Shown: positions 1 to 10,489 of the stretch, one piece after another
Numbering within the stretch: position 1 is the first letter of the stretch
Layout: each line of letters starts with the position of its first letter
NCBI RefSeq assembly: GCF_031143425.1
Contig: NC_090439.1
Coordinates: 354,634,027-354,698,026, forward strand
Direction: 5' to 3'
From: Pleurodeles waltl
Taxonomy: Eukaryota > Chordata > Amphibia > Caudata > Salamandridae
DNA length: 64,000 nt
Translations under genes and position numbers: made by a program
The notes under the pieces: generated by a model
What the model was told of the DNA's origin: nothing
What the model saw: the letters and a program-made list of their open reading frames with translations, nothing else
Databases searched by the model: none

Positions 1-155
1 GCCTCAGCATACTGTGCTCGCACCATTAATTGCAGCCTTGGTGTGTTTAGGCGGAGAGCTTTGGGGTGCAAGGTTATTAATTTTAGAGCTCTGCTCGCTG
101 CATTGCTAGATGCAGAGCTCCAAAATTAATAACCTTGCACCCCAAAGCTCTCCAC
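1..155. repeat. Long inverted repeat next to the satellite
   Basis: The sequence from about 54 to 101 is complementary to the sequence from about 107 to 155. The stem includes the block TTGGGGTGCAAGGTTATTAA and its reverse complement, around a short loop near 102-110. The AT-rich core containing TTATTAA resembles the TTAATAAC core of the adjoining tandem repeats, so this may be a divergent end unit of that array. No coding content is visible. Confidence 0.7.
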
Positions 156-164
156 AGCTGTCCT

Positions 165-1330
165 GCACTCTGGGGTGTCCCATTATTAACTTATTACGGC
201 TGCTCTCAGAGCCCACGTGGTTCTGAGAACAGCTTTGAAACAGTTAATAACAGGTCGCCCCAGAGCCGACCTGCACTCTGGGGAGGCCTGTTATTAACTT
301 TTTCCGGTTGTTCTCAGAGTCCACGTGGGCTCAGAGAGCAGCGCTGAAATAGTTAATAACAGGCCTCGCCAGAGTCGACTTGCACTCTGGGAGGCCTGTT
401 ATCAACTTTTTCCGGCTGTTCTCAGAGTCCATGTGGACTCTGAGAGTGGCATCGAAATAGTTAATAACCGGCCTCCCCTGAGTCGCCCTGCACTCGGGGG
501 AAGCTGGTTATTAACTTTTTCCGTCTGCTCTCAGAGCCCACGTGGGCTCTGAGAGCAGCGTCGAAATAGTTAATAACCGGCCTCTGCTGAGTCGCCCTGC
601 ACTCGGAGGAGGTCGGTTATTAACTTTTTCCGGCTGCTCTCAGAGCCCACGTGGGCTCTGAGAGCAGCTTTGAAACAGTTAATAAAAGGTCGCCCCAGAG
701 CCGACCTGCACTCTGGGGAGGCCTGTTATTAACTTTTTCCGGTTGTTCTCAGAGTCCACGTGGGCTCAGAGAGCAGCGCTGAAATAGTTAATAACAGGCC
801 TCGCCAGAGTCGACTTGCACTCTGGGAGGCCTGTTATCAACTTTTTCCAGCTGTTCTCAGAGTCCATGTGGACTCTGAGAGCGGCATCGAAATAGTTAAT
901 AACCGGCCTCCCCCGAGTCGCCCTGCACTCGGGGGAAGCTGGTTATTAACTTTTTCCGTCTGCTCTCAGAGCCCACGTGGGCTCTGAGAGCAGCGTCGAA
1001 ATAGTTAATAACCGGCCTCTGCTGAGTCGCCCTGCACTCGGAGGAGGTCGGTTATTAACTTTTTCCGGCTGCTCTCAGAGCCCACGTGGGCTCTGAGAGC
1101 AGCTTTGAAATAGTTAATAACAGGTCGCCCCAGAGCCGACCTGCACTCTGGGGAGGCCTGTTATTAACTTTTTCTGGTTGTTCTCAGAGTCCACGTGGGC
1201 TGTGGGAGCAGCGCTGAAATAGTTAATAACAGGCCTCCCCAGAGCCGACCTGCACTCTGGGGAGGCCTGTTATTAACTTTTTCCGGCTGCTCTCAGAGCC
1301 CACGTGGGCTCTGAGAGCAGCTTTGCCCCA
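165..1330. repeat. Palindromic tandem satellite, about 108-bp units with 4-unit higher-order period
   Basis: A CACGTG-centred block (GAGCCCACGTGGGCTC and variants) recurs about every 108 bp, near 209, 318, 426, 535, 643, 752, 861, 970, 1078, 1187 and 1295. Between these blocks lies a second palindrome, GTTAATAAC...GTTATTAAC, enclosing a CTGCACTC core. Each unit therefore holds two dyads. Variant units repeat in the same order every four units, about 435 bp, which gives a higher-order repeat. For example, the stretch 325-552 is nearly identical to 760-987. Short open frames across the array are by-products of its periodicity. Confidence 0.9.
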
Positions 1331-2049
1331 AGAATAACGGTGGGGTCTCTGAGGCTGTAGACGCCCGGAGACCGTGTCATTCTCTGTAATTAAACCTTCT
1401 TCCGATCGGCTCACCGAGTGCTCGTGGTGTTCCATGAGGCCTCAGTGAGCCGATCGATTGCCCCCAGAGTGCGGCGCTTGTGATAATGAAGTAATGGCAT
1501 GAGGCCAGGGCCTGTGGGGCCCTGACCTCACACGCTTGGGCCCTAGGGCCTGTACAAATATAAATAATAAAAAAAATAAAAAAAAAATTAAAAAAAAAAG
1601 GCTCTAGTGCTCTGTGGTTTTTGGAAGCCTCTGAGCCACTTGTTCCAGGCCCTATAGGGCCAAATGTTTTAAAAACAATCTGCCCTATGGGGCCCTGAGG
1701 GCCTGGAACACGAGGCTCAGAGGCCCCCAGGGTCTCATTGGGCAGCTTTTGTTTTTTAAAATAAATAAAAATATGGCAAGTGTGACCCTGGGGGTATAGG
1801 GGTCCCTTAGAGTCTACAATGTCGTTTTTGTTTTTTAAATCACATGAATAAAAATAAAAAAAATATTGAAACAAATTAAAATAAAAATAATAAAAAATAA
1901 ATATCCCTGGTAAAGAGCCTCAGACCCCACAATGCCCCACATCCAATAACCTAAGATCAGGAGGGTCTGGTGTCCTAGTCTGATGTCCTGAAAAACCCTG
2001 GCCCTCACACATGCTGCATCCACAGACGCCCATTTTTAAACAAAGACTC
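1331..2049. other. No gene; low-complexity and inverted-repeat DNA
   Basis: This stretch has an inverted repeat around the CGATCGGCTCAC / GTGAGCCGATCG pair (about 1402-1456). It also has A-rich tracts near 1558-1600 and 1850-1905, and GC-rich palindromic pieces of the GGGCCC type. I see no protein family in any frame. It may be a diverged continuation of the flanking repeats. Confidence 0.6.
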
Positions 2050-2052
2050 TAA

Positions 2053-2975
2053 GGCCCATATTTATACTTTTTGACGCAAAACTGCGCTAACGCAGTTTTG
2101 CGTCAAACAAATTAGCGCCGGCTAACGCCATTCTGAAGCGCCATGCGGGCGCCGTATTTAAACAATGACGTTAGCCGGCGTTAGCCGCCGGCGCTGCCTG
2201 GTGTGCGTTGAAAAAAACAACGTACACCAGGCAGCGCCGGCGTAGGGGGATATGGAGCTTGGGCGCCAAAAAATGGGGCAAGTCAGGCTGAGGCAAATTT
2301 TTTGCCTCAACCCGATTTGCGCCATTTTTTTCGACTCCCAACCCCCATAGAAATGACTCCTGTCTTAGCAAAGACAGGAGTCATGCCCCCTTGCCCAATG
2401 GCCATGCCCAGGGGACTCCTGTCCCCTGGGCATGGTCATTGGGCATAGTGGCATGTAGGGGGGCACAAATCAGGCCCCCCTATGCCACAATTTTTTTTTA
2501 AAAAAAACACTTACCTGAACTTACCTTAATGTCCCTGGCATGGCTCCCTCCAGCCTTGGGTGTCCTCCTGGGGTGGGCAAGGGTGACAGGGGGTGTCCCT
2601 GGGGGCATGGGAGGGCACCTCTGGGCTCCTTCCGAGCCCACAGGTCCCTTAACGCCTGCCTTTTACAGGCACAAAAAAACGGCGCAAAAGCGGCTGGATG
2701 TCATTTTTTTTGACCCGCCCACTCCCGGGCGTGAATTTTGCCCGGGAGTGTAAATACGGCGCACATGCCTCGGAGTAAATTTTTTAGACGGGAACGCCTA
2801 CCTTGCATATAATTAACGCAAAGTAGGTGTCCACGCTAAAAAATGACGCTAACTCCATGGACTTTGGCGCTAGACGCGTCTAACGCCAAAGTATAAATAT
2901 GGAGTTAGTTTTGCGTCGGAATTGCGTAAAAAAAAACTACGCAATTCCGGCGCAAACGGAGTATAAATATGCCCC
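2053..2975. mobile_element. PIF/Harbinger-like foldback element (MITE), 923 bp
   Basis: The ends are GGCCCATATTTATAC on the left and GTATAAATATGCCCC on the right, an imperfect terminal inverted repeat. It is flanked by TAA on both sides (2050-2052 and 2976-2978). A 3-bp TWA-type target duplication is typical of PIF/Harbinger. The subterminal parts form further hairpins (GCAAAACTGCGCTAACGCAG). The interior shares blocks with the elements at 11.6-13.2 and 53.8-54.5 kb, for example the GACTCCTG...CAGGAGTC hairpin followed by GGGGAC...GTCCCC. No transposase is present, so it is non-autonomous. Confidence 0.85.
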
Positions 2976-2978
2976 TAA

Positions 2979-3540
2979 ATGTGTTGGTGGGGTTGGCTCA
3001 GCTTGGAGTTTAGACTGAGCTCCGCCCCCCACACATGGTTCAGAGCCTTGTTGAGCTGAGGTGAAAACCCAACATGGATCCTAGGATCTGGTTTCCAGTC
3101 TATGGTACATATATAAATTCTAGGAACTGTAATGTTTTTTATATAGGTTGTGTTATATATTTTTAAAAATGTTGTAATTACAAAGCATTATAAAGACCTT
3201 TGAATGCCTAGTAATTTGTGTAAAATAAGCTTGTGGAGCCCTTGGAATTATATAAATAATGGCTTATAGAGTGAATCATAGAGTTTGTCTTGTGTTATAG
3301 CGCCATCATGTGGACTCTGTTTATTAACCCTTTTATAGTTTTCGAGATAAGCTTTACAAATGTTAATGTGTATTATACTTCCAAAACATAGGGGTTCAAC
3401 AGTTGGAATCTTGAGAGCTTTTTTTTATTTATTTATTTATTTCGTTATTTTCAACACTTGACCTGTTTTTATGAAGGGCTCATGAATATAACATGAAACG
3501 AGTTGTGTTTTAAAGGCAATTCTATCTCTCGTGTACGTAG
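2979..3540. other. No gene recognised; AT-rich flank of the viral insertion
   Basis: AT-rich DNA with a short TTTA microsatellite near 3425-3442. A left terminal repeat for the viral element would be expected around here, but I could not find an inverted copy of the right-hand sequence (19.17-19.32 kb). The stretch just before 3541 is pyrimidine-containing and ends TACGTAG, which reads as a splice acceptor for the first exon that I can follow. Confidence 0.5.
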
Positions 3541-4302
3541 GACCTCCAAGAGCCTGCCACGACCCCTGTGGAAGTGGAGACAGTTCAACAGGGTGAGTTA
3601 CAGGGCGTTCTAAACAGAGTTGTCATGATTGCTATTTTTTTTAATTTTACTGTTAATGATTTCCCATGTGTCTGTGGGCTTGCACAGGTTATGATGCAGA
3701 ACTACAGCTTGCGGTTGCCGCTCTACAGCAAATCCTCCGGGTTCAAGACGGGCTGTGCACAATGTCTCAGGATAACGCTTTTGCAGGTAAATAATGCGGT
3801 CCTTTTGTAAACCCACTGAAAACCTAAAAAACCCAACAACCAGCCCTATATTGGGACCCCTCAGGGAGTTTGTAAAGTCTATGTATTATTATATTGTAAA
3901 TGTAACATTATTATTATTTTTTCTTTTTATCCCAAGGTGTCCCTGAGGGAGAAGCGACCCTGAATCTGGATAGGAGCTTTAAAAACACTGTCAGCAAAAG
4001 GAAGTCCCCAGCGTCTAAGGACAGCCCCCCTATTAAGAAGGGACCATCAAGTCGGAAAACCCCAGGTGAGTTTTAGAAACTGAAGAGTTTGATGTATACA
4101 ATCCTTATTGTGTCTAAACCTCTTTCACCCCCATAGGTATAGCAGCTATAACAATCCCTAATATGTATTTTGCTATCTTTACATCCTAGAGTCACCCCAC
4201 AAGAGCTCCAAAGGCGCCAGCCATCCTCCTAAATTGCCTAGGTCGTCTTTAAAGGTCAACACTGGGACTGCTCAAAACCCCATAGTGACATCGTACTCGT
4301 GA
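3541..4302 (+). CDS. Spliced adintovirus-associated early-type gene, four visible exons (5' end not found)
   Basis: One reading frame runs through four exons: 3541-3592, 3688-3786, 3937-4065 and 4190-4302 (stop TGA at 4300). Every junction is phase 1. Every intron is GT...AG, with good donors (GGTGAGTT, GTAAAT, GGTGAGTT) and pyrimidine-rich acceptors such as TTCTTTTTATCCCAAG. The protein portion is about 130 residues. A short Gln/Leu-rich helical-looking segment (AELQLAVAALQQIL) comes first, then a Lys/Ser/Pro-rich basic tail (KRKSPASKDSPPIKK) that looks like a nuclear localisation region. I do not recognise the family. It lies at the outer left of the viral arm, where accessory early genes would be expected. 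The first coding exon with the ATG was not located and may be lost. Splicing is inferred from consensus sites and frame, not observed. Confidence 0.65.
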
Positions 4303-4447
4303 ACCACCCAGACCCCCAAGACCCGCCCTGCAGCCGCTCTACAGACACCGATCATGGTCCAGGTACAACTCTTAACTACACCACACCAACCGTCATAAAG
4401 GGCATGACCATTACTGCGAACACTTCTGCAACAACTACCACGGGGAG

Positions 4448-5401
4448 ATGGCTTGGACACTCGACATTGTCGTGCTTACAACCCCAAACGCCCAGCAGCT
4501 TGTACTGTGTGAGGCCTCTGGAGGGACCCCAAATCAGTGCAGCAATCCTAAAATAAATCGGCTGTCATTAAAGAATCATAGGAAGAAGTTCCAGACCCCT
4601 GAGCTACAATCTGTGCCTTTAGACCTATCTTTTAAAAATGTTGTTAAGATGCAGCCGGTTCCACCTATATCCCAATGTTCTAATACAGGTGTGTCTGTCA
4701 ACGCCCTAACCCCTCCAGGCTGTACAACTAGCCCATCCCTGTTACATGACTCGCAATTGGAAAATGATCACCCCGTAGAGGATCCTTATTCCCATTGTAT
4801 AGGACTTCTTAAGGCTCTAGCTGGTACTGACCAGAGTTCTGAAGCCCCCGTATCCCCTCGTGACACTTCTAAGACGAACCCCTCAAGGTTACAATCAGCA
4901 GGGTCTCAATCAGCAACACCCGGCCACAGCACTGCCTCTACATCAGAGGCCATCAGTTATTATGCTAAACATTTAGCCTCCCCATGTTTGATGTCCCCCG
5001 ATACACCCCCAGGGGCGTACGACCCCACCAGTCCTACACCAAGTGCCTGTGCACAGTGGTTTTCACCATCCTCATCAATATACCCCACCAGCAGTATAGG
5101 GTGTAGCAGATCGCAAAATCAAAGTTTTGGAACACCCTCGAGCGATGATCAGGCCTCTACAACTCCGGGGTGTTCACACTGGAACCCTGTTTTTACGTCC
5201 CGCTCCGGTCCATCAGCAGTGAATGGGGGTGATAACGTCAGCCATTGTCCTATAACAGGGGTGGCTCTGGGAGTTGGCAATCATACTTCTAATGTCTCAA
5301 TTACTGACCTTGAAACCAACCCTTCAAACCGTACTAGAGTTCTAGACACCTACATAAAAGAAATACATCAGTCGTTTAGACAATTAAAATTCCAACTCTA
5401 A
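4448..5401 (+). CDS. Ser/Thr/Pro-rich accessory protein with a PLDLS motif
   Basis: An open frame of 317 codons from an ATG at 4448. The frame is open back to about 4376, where a Cys/His-rich stretch (HDHYCEHFCNNYHGE) suggests an upstream exon or an N-terminal extension. The composition is low-complexity, rich in Ser, Thr, Pro and Gln, as expected for a disordered regulatory protein. Near residue 60 it carries PLDLSFKN. PxDLS is the known binding motif for the host corepressor CtBP and is used by adenovirus E1A. The C-terminus has a short helical segment (TYIKEIHQSFRQLKFQL). No conserved enzyme domain is visible. It lies between the spliced gene and the polymerase on the same strand, and is probably an early regulatory gene of the virus. 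The CtBP link is inference from a short motif. Confidence 0.6.
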   Translation: MAWTLDIVVLTTPNAQQLVLCEASGGTPNQCSNPKINRLSLKNHRKKFQTPELQSVPLDLSFKNVVKMQPVPPISQCSNTGVSVNALTPPGCTTSPSLLHDSQLENDHPVEDPYSHCIGLLKALAGTDQSSEAPVSPRDTSKTNPSRLQSAGSQSATPGHSTASTSEAISYYAKHLASPCLMSPDTPPGAYDPTSPTPSACAQWFSPSSSIYPTSSIGCSRSQNQSFGTPSSDDQASTTPGCSHWNPVFTSRSGPSAVNGGDNVSHCPITGVALGVGNHTSNVSITDLETNPSNRTRVLDTYIKEIHQSFRQLKFQL

Positions 5402-5601
5402 AAACATAAAAATTGCGTAAGAACGACTGTAATACAGGGACATTCAGAGCTAACATAAAGGCTTTAAAACTGCTGCTGGCTCGGTGTAGAAGCATGGTGG
5501 TCCAAGCTTGCGCTTCAGCAGTTGTAGGCATGGGTAACATACCAGCGTGACTCGGCGAGCGTGCAGACCAGGGGAATGTGAGAGCAACATTTACCGGTAC
5601 A
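5402..5601 (+). other. Leader of the polymerase gene
   Basis: A 200-bp gap between the accessory ORF and the first in-frame ATG (5602) of the polymerase. No clear TATA box is seen. The frame is open from a GTG at 5578, but the ATG at 5602 begins a Lys/Arg-rich N-terminus and is the better start. Confidence 0.4.
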
Positions 5602-8600
5602 ATGGGCCTTAGGTCTAAATATAAAAAGAAGCCACAGTACCTGCATGGTAGAGCTCTAAGAGTTTTACGCGTGCTCAAAAGTCAGAAGCCATGTGAGTCC
5701 CCAAAACCACAGCCCATAAGACCTCAAAATATACAGTTAGGAGGTGCTGATGGTATTTACAGGCCCTCTGGGGGTGATGGTCAGAGCAGTCTCAGCCCTA
5801 AACAATCTGAAGGACCTCCACCCACAGTAGGTGAAGTGTCCGTGGCACCACTTGTAAACACCCCAAATATTGTTCAGACCAGCGGGGGCCAGTTACCTAA
5901 AACCAGATGGACCCATAAGAAGCAAAGGTGGCTTGGTAGCACTAGAAACCGCAAGCTTGTAATAAAAAAGTTAAAGAAAGCCAGACTCTGCGTTACCCGA
6001 AGGTCTAAAAACACACCTATAGCTAACCATACCCCCGGGAGCTCTCCAACAACCAGTAATTCGCATGCTGAGGCTTCAGAACCAGTATTTATGAAAAGTG
6101 TGAGACGGTATAGTCGCGTTGTAGAGCGGTTTAACGCTACAGAGCACTATGAGGAGTTTAGGTTTGTTAACCTTGATCGCCTACACTCCTCAGATCATGG
6201 CGTTATAGCTATACATCAGGCTGTGCAACAGCTAATCGAACAATTGTTACACAATGTGGGGCCTAATGATTTCTTTCAGATGCGTTTTCAGGGACAGGGT
6301 CTCAATAGTCCCCTGCTCACCAGACGGTTGTCTCGGGATGTGTTTGACGCTGTGACGTTTTTAGAAAACCTATCTAAACTTTTACAGAGCAAGGCTGAAT
6401 TACTGGCGTACGGGTCCTTTAGAATCATCGCCCTCGTTGTTAGGGGTCGCGAGGGTGGTGCTTCCAGAACCTTAAAGAGCGTTATGTAGAGTAAAATCAT
6501 CGACAAGAAATCTCATTGGTTGCTCGATTTTAATACCGGAGTTACCAATATATGTCTGGCCGCAAGCATTGCAGGCTTATTGGTGGATCGCTCTACCCCA
6601 GACGCCGTTATTATGTCGATGGCGGTAGCAGCCCATGAGGCGCTTCAACTACCGTCCGACAGAATGGTTGGTTTTGGGGACCTGGGACTTTTTGAGAACC
6701 ACTTTGCCGTGACGGTAAAAGTTCTATACCACGCTGGTTCTTGGAAGTACTTCACTACCAATGAAGGTGTGAAAAACAAGACTGTGTATGTGCTACATCA
6801 TGAAAACCACTTTTACGGTGTCTTGAACCTGAAGGGTTTTCTAGGTGCCAAGTATGTGTGTGAGCATTGCGATCACATATACAACAATCGGACCAAACAT
6901 CAGTGTGAATTACAATGTAAAATGTGTCAAAGGGACGGCTGTGTCAATGACGATACTCAGAAAGTGAACTGCACAACGTGCAAGCTGTTTTGTCGGTCGC
7001 AAGACTGCTTAAACACGCACATCAGCCTAGCCCAATGTGTTCGTAAAGCGGACTGTGGGGTTTGCGGTCGTTACAAGCCTGTCAAACACAACTGTAAAGG
7101 TATGTGATGTCCTAGGTGTACAGAGGCTTTTAAAGCTGGAACAACCCACTCGTGTTACATGCTCAGAAGTCACCACCAGAAAAAAACAGAAGACTATATC
7201 GTATTTGATATAGAGTGTACGCAAGAGACGGGAGTGCACCAGCCAAACTATATTTACGCCCACCATCTAACAGGTGATGGGAGCTGGGAGTTTGAAGGGC
7301 GGTCATGCGTGAATGATTTCCTCAACACGTTCATGCAACTGCAATACCAGGAGTATACATTTCTGGCTCACAACTCCAAAGCATACGATTCGTTCTTCAT
7401 TATCCGCGATCTGATACATGAAAAGCTGCCCGTTAATCTCATTACCCAAGGTTCCAAACTAATGTTGCTAAAGGTTGTGCCTTTTGACATTAGGTTCATA
7501 GACACCTTGAATTTTCTGCCCATGAAGTTGAGCAAGCTGCCAAAAGCCTTTGGTTTTGAAGGTTGTAAAGGTTATTTCCCTCACTTTTTTAACACATGGG
7601 CAAATCAGAATTACAGCGGACCTATGCCTCCGCCCGACAGTTATGGTTACAAGTACATGATGCCCTCTGAAAAAGAGAGTTTTCTACAGTGGTACGAAGA
7701 AAACCGTGAAAAATGGTTTCATTTTCAAACCGAATTGAAAGCTTACTGTCAGGTGGATGTTATGATATTGCGAAAAGCATGCACTCTTTTCAGAGACGTT
7801 GTGGTGAGGATGACGAAGTGGGTCAGGTTTATTCAAACCAAATCACGCAAGAGTAAAAAAAAAAAAAAAAAAAACTGAATAGCTGGACCCTTTTCAAAAC
7901 ATTACTTTGGCTTCAATGTGTATGTCTATTTATAAACACATGTTTTTATTGTATGGAACTATCGCTTTAGTACCGCCTGACCTCTATAACGGTAAACAGA
8001 AACATTACTCCACCCCGTCTATTCAGTGGCTCATGTACGTCTCTGCGAATGAGAACCTCTTCATTCAGCACGCTTTGCAGGGCGGCAAATACCGTCTGGG
8101 TCGCTACTACCTAGACGGGTATGCATTAATTAACGGGGTGCCAACCGCCTTTGAGTTCAACGGTTGCTTTTACCACGGGTGTCCACGGTGTTACAAACCC
8201 CTTGAGTTTAATAGACTGCAGGGCACCACGTTTGAACATATGCACCGTCGGACTCTGGCGAAGGCACAGTATATTGAGAGCTGTGGCTTTGTTCTGAGAA
8301 CTCTCTGGGAACATGAGTGGGTAGCGGAGCTAGCGAAAGATGGTGAACTGGGCACTTTTATTAAGAGCCAGCAGTTACCTTCACCGTTGGAACCCCATGA
8401 CGCCTTATTCGGAGGTCGTACAAATGCTATACAATTGTACAGCTTAGCTGGGCCGGGTGAGAAAATACACTACTACGACTTCACTAGTCTGTATCCGTTT
8501 GTGAACAAGGTGAAGTTGTACCCTGTGGGACATCCTACGATCATATACAGGAACTTTAAACCTCTCAAAGAGTACTTTTGAATCGTTAAGTGCCAGATTC

Positions 8601-9732
8601 ACCCTCCGCGGAAACTTTACTTTCCGGTGCTCCCGTATAGAGTCGACGGTAAGCTAATGTTCCACCTATGCTGAACCTGCGCTGAAAGTAAACAGACTAG
8701 CGAATGCATGCATAGTGATGAGCAGAGGCTGCTGGAGGGGACATGGTGTACCATCAAGGTGCAGACGGCCCTCGAGAAAGGGTATCGTCTCAGTAAAATC
8801 CTGGAAATTTGGCACTTTCCAAACACCACCACCCAGCTCTTTTCTGAGTACATCAACTTGTTTCTCAGAGACAAACAGGAGGCCTCGGGGTATCCAGACT
8901 GGTGTGTCGATGAGCCCTCAAAGAAAAAGTATATCGCTGATTACAAAGCTTGCAAGGGTATTAAACTGAGACCTGCGTTCATTAAGATTAACCTCGCCCG
9001 CCGTTAGCTAGCTAAGCTCTGTCTCAATTCCTTGTGGGGAAAATTCGCACAGGATACCAATTTGTCAAACACATCCATCGTCACAGATCCAGACGAGCTT
9101 TTTAAGTATATATTCACAACGGCTTATGACATTTCCATTTGTGAATTTATCGACGAGAGATGGCCGTTCTATGTTGGAAATACGCCAAAGAGTACCCCAC
9201 AACGTGTAACAATATAAACATCTTTATAGCGTGCTTCACAACCGCTCACGCCCGGCTAGTGCTTTACAGGTTGCTGGACAAGCTTCAGGATAGTTGTTTG
9301 TACCACGACACTGACTCTGTTATTTTTGTGAGTAAAGAGGGTGATGAAGATCCTCCGCTGGGTGGTTATCTAGGGGATTTGACCAGCGAGCTCGAAAAGG
9401 GAGAGTATATACTCAAATTTACCTCATCAGGACCTAAGACGTACAGTTATAAGACCTCAGACAACAAGGTTTGCATGAAAGTCAAAGGTATCACTTTAAA
9501 CGTCAACAATACGATTAAAATAAACTTTGACAGTCTGAAGGGTCTGGTGCACGAGTACTACGCCTCGAGCGATCACAAAAATAGCAAAGCCATAGTCGTA
9601 AACCACCCGAGCATAGTCAGGTCCAAGAAAAAGTGGGAAATTACAACCCAACCGTTGTATAAAACCTTAAGAGTAGTGTTTGACAAACGGGTCCTCACAG
9701 AGGACTGCAAAACACTGCCTTATGGTTATTAA
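5602..9732 (+). pseudogene. polB: Adintovirus/Polinton protein-primed DNA polymerase B, broken
   Basis: This encodes the viral replicative family B polymerase. In order, a basic N-terminus is followed by a conserved N-terminal region (about 6090-6486). Next is an OTU-like cysteine-protease-type module (NTGVTNICLAASIAGLL, later HHENHFYGV), then a zinc-ribbon region rich in CxxC pairs (6850-7170). The exonuclease motifs follow: ExoI FDIECTQE near 7205, ExoII HNSKAYDSFF near 7370, ExoIII YCQVDV near 7745. The polymerase motifs are A (YDFTSLYPFVNK near 8475), B (LCLNSLWGKF near 9025) and C (YHDTDSVIF near 9300). All catalytic landmarks are present, but the gene is dead. Stops lie at 6487 (TAG), 7105 (TGA), 8579 (TGA), 8672 (TGA) and 9005 (TAG). 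Frames change at an A20 run (7855-7874) and again around 9157-9165. ATPase and core genes follow on the same strand. Confidence 0.93.
7855..7874 (+). repeat. A20 homopolymer inside the polymerase gene
   Basis: Twenty consecutive A residues lie between the ExoIII motif and the start of the palm domain. The reading frame differs on the two sides, so expansion of the run is a likely cause of one frameshift. Assembly error in a homopolymer is an alternative. Confidence 0.85.
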
Positions 9733-9762
9733 AAGACATTAGAGTCTCGAACCCCACCCGAT

Positions 9763-10395
9763 ATGGACACCAGGCTACAACACCCGTTCTCCTGCATTTT
9801 AGCAGGTCCCTCCAATAGTGGTAAAAGTTATTTTATAAAGAAACTGCTAGAAATCACTCCCGTTGTTTTATCTCAGACCCCTAACAACATTGTGTGGCTT
9901 TATTCCTGCTGGCAGGATCTTTACACGGAGCTCACCCTAAAGTTCCCACACATCCGGTTTATGGAAGGCATCCCCGGCAATCTCAACGACGATGACTTGT
10001 TACCTAAACAACTTGTAAACATGATCGTGGTGGACGATCTCATGCGTGAAGGCGGGGACCACTCTGAGATTGAGCGGGCTTTTACTCAATATTCACACCA
10101 CCGTAATCTGAGCATATGCTATATAGTGCAGAACTTGTTTTACAAGGGTAAGAGCAGCCGGTCCATAACTCTCAACGCCTCATACCTGGTCTTATTTAAA
10201 AACCCCAGAGACAAGCTTCAGATCTCAATTATAGCTAAACAAATGTACCGCGGAAACACGCAGTTTTTCATGGAGGCCTTTAACGATGCTACAGCAAAAC
10301 CCCACGGCTACTTACTGGTGGATTTAAAACCCAACACTCTAGAAGACTACAGACTGCGCACAGGTATACTACCACCTGACTTCCCAGGCGCCTAA
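9763..10395 (+). CDS. Adintovirus packaging ATPase (FtsK/HerA, A32-like)
   Basis: An intact 210-codon frame starting at ATG 9763, 30 bases after the polymerase stop. It has a Walker A motif AGPSNSGKSYF (residues 14-24), a Walker B motif MIVVDDLM (near residue 86) and a following QNLF sensor-type segment (near residue 125). This is the family that pumps the viral genome into preformed capsids in Polintons, adintoviruses, virophages and large DNA viruses. Its length is typical. No internal stop or frameshift is visible, in contrast to the polymerase upstream. It probably belonged to a replication/packaging transcription unit with the polymerase. Confidence 0.93.
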   Translation: MDTRLQHPFSCILAGPSNSGKSYFIKKLLEITPVVLSQTPNNIVWLYSCWQDLYTELTLKFPHIRFMEGIPGNLNDDDLLPKQLVNMIVVDDLMREGGDHSEIERAFTQYSHHRNLSICYIVQNLFYKGKSSRSITLNASYLVLFKNPRDKLQISIIAKQMYRGNTQFFMEAFNDATAKPHGYLLVDLKPNTLEDYRLRTGILPPDFPGA

Positions 10396-10419
10396 ACACC
10401 TAAAACAGGGCCCAAAGCC

Positions 10420-10428
10420 TATAAAAAG
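10420..10428 (+). promoter_or_regulatory. Candidate TATA box for the core-protein gene
   Basis: TATAAAAAG lies 62 bases upstream of the ATG at 10490, in the short gap after the ATPase stop. It matches a TATA box and would suit a separate late promoter. It was identified from sequence only. Confidence 0.45.
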
Positions 10429-10489
10429 AACAAGTAAAAAGACTTTTATAACATTTACACTCTAAACCTTGTAATATAAGGTCCCCACA

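Noticed and set aside
165..1330. Open frames of 70-75 codons in both directions, and a CRISPR-like look
   Set aside because: They repeat with the satellite period and have no family match. The units lack unique spacers, so this is not a CRISPR array.
1377..1874. 165-codon minus-strand frame
   Set aside because: Composition-driven (Phe/Tyr-rich through A/T runs) with no domain; crosses low-complexity DNA.
2979..3540. Left terminal inverted repeat of the adintovirus
   Set aside because: No inverted copy of 19.17-19.32 kb found here, so viral termini stay undefined.
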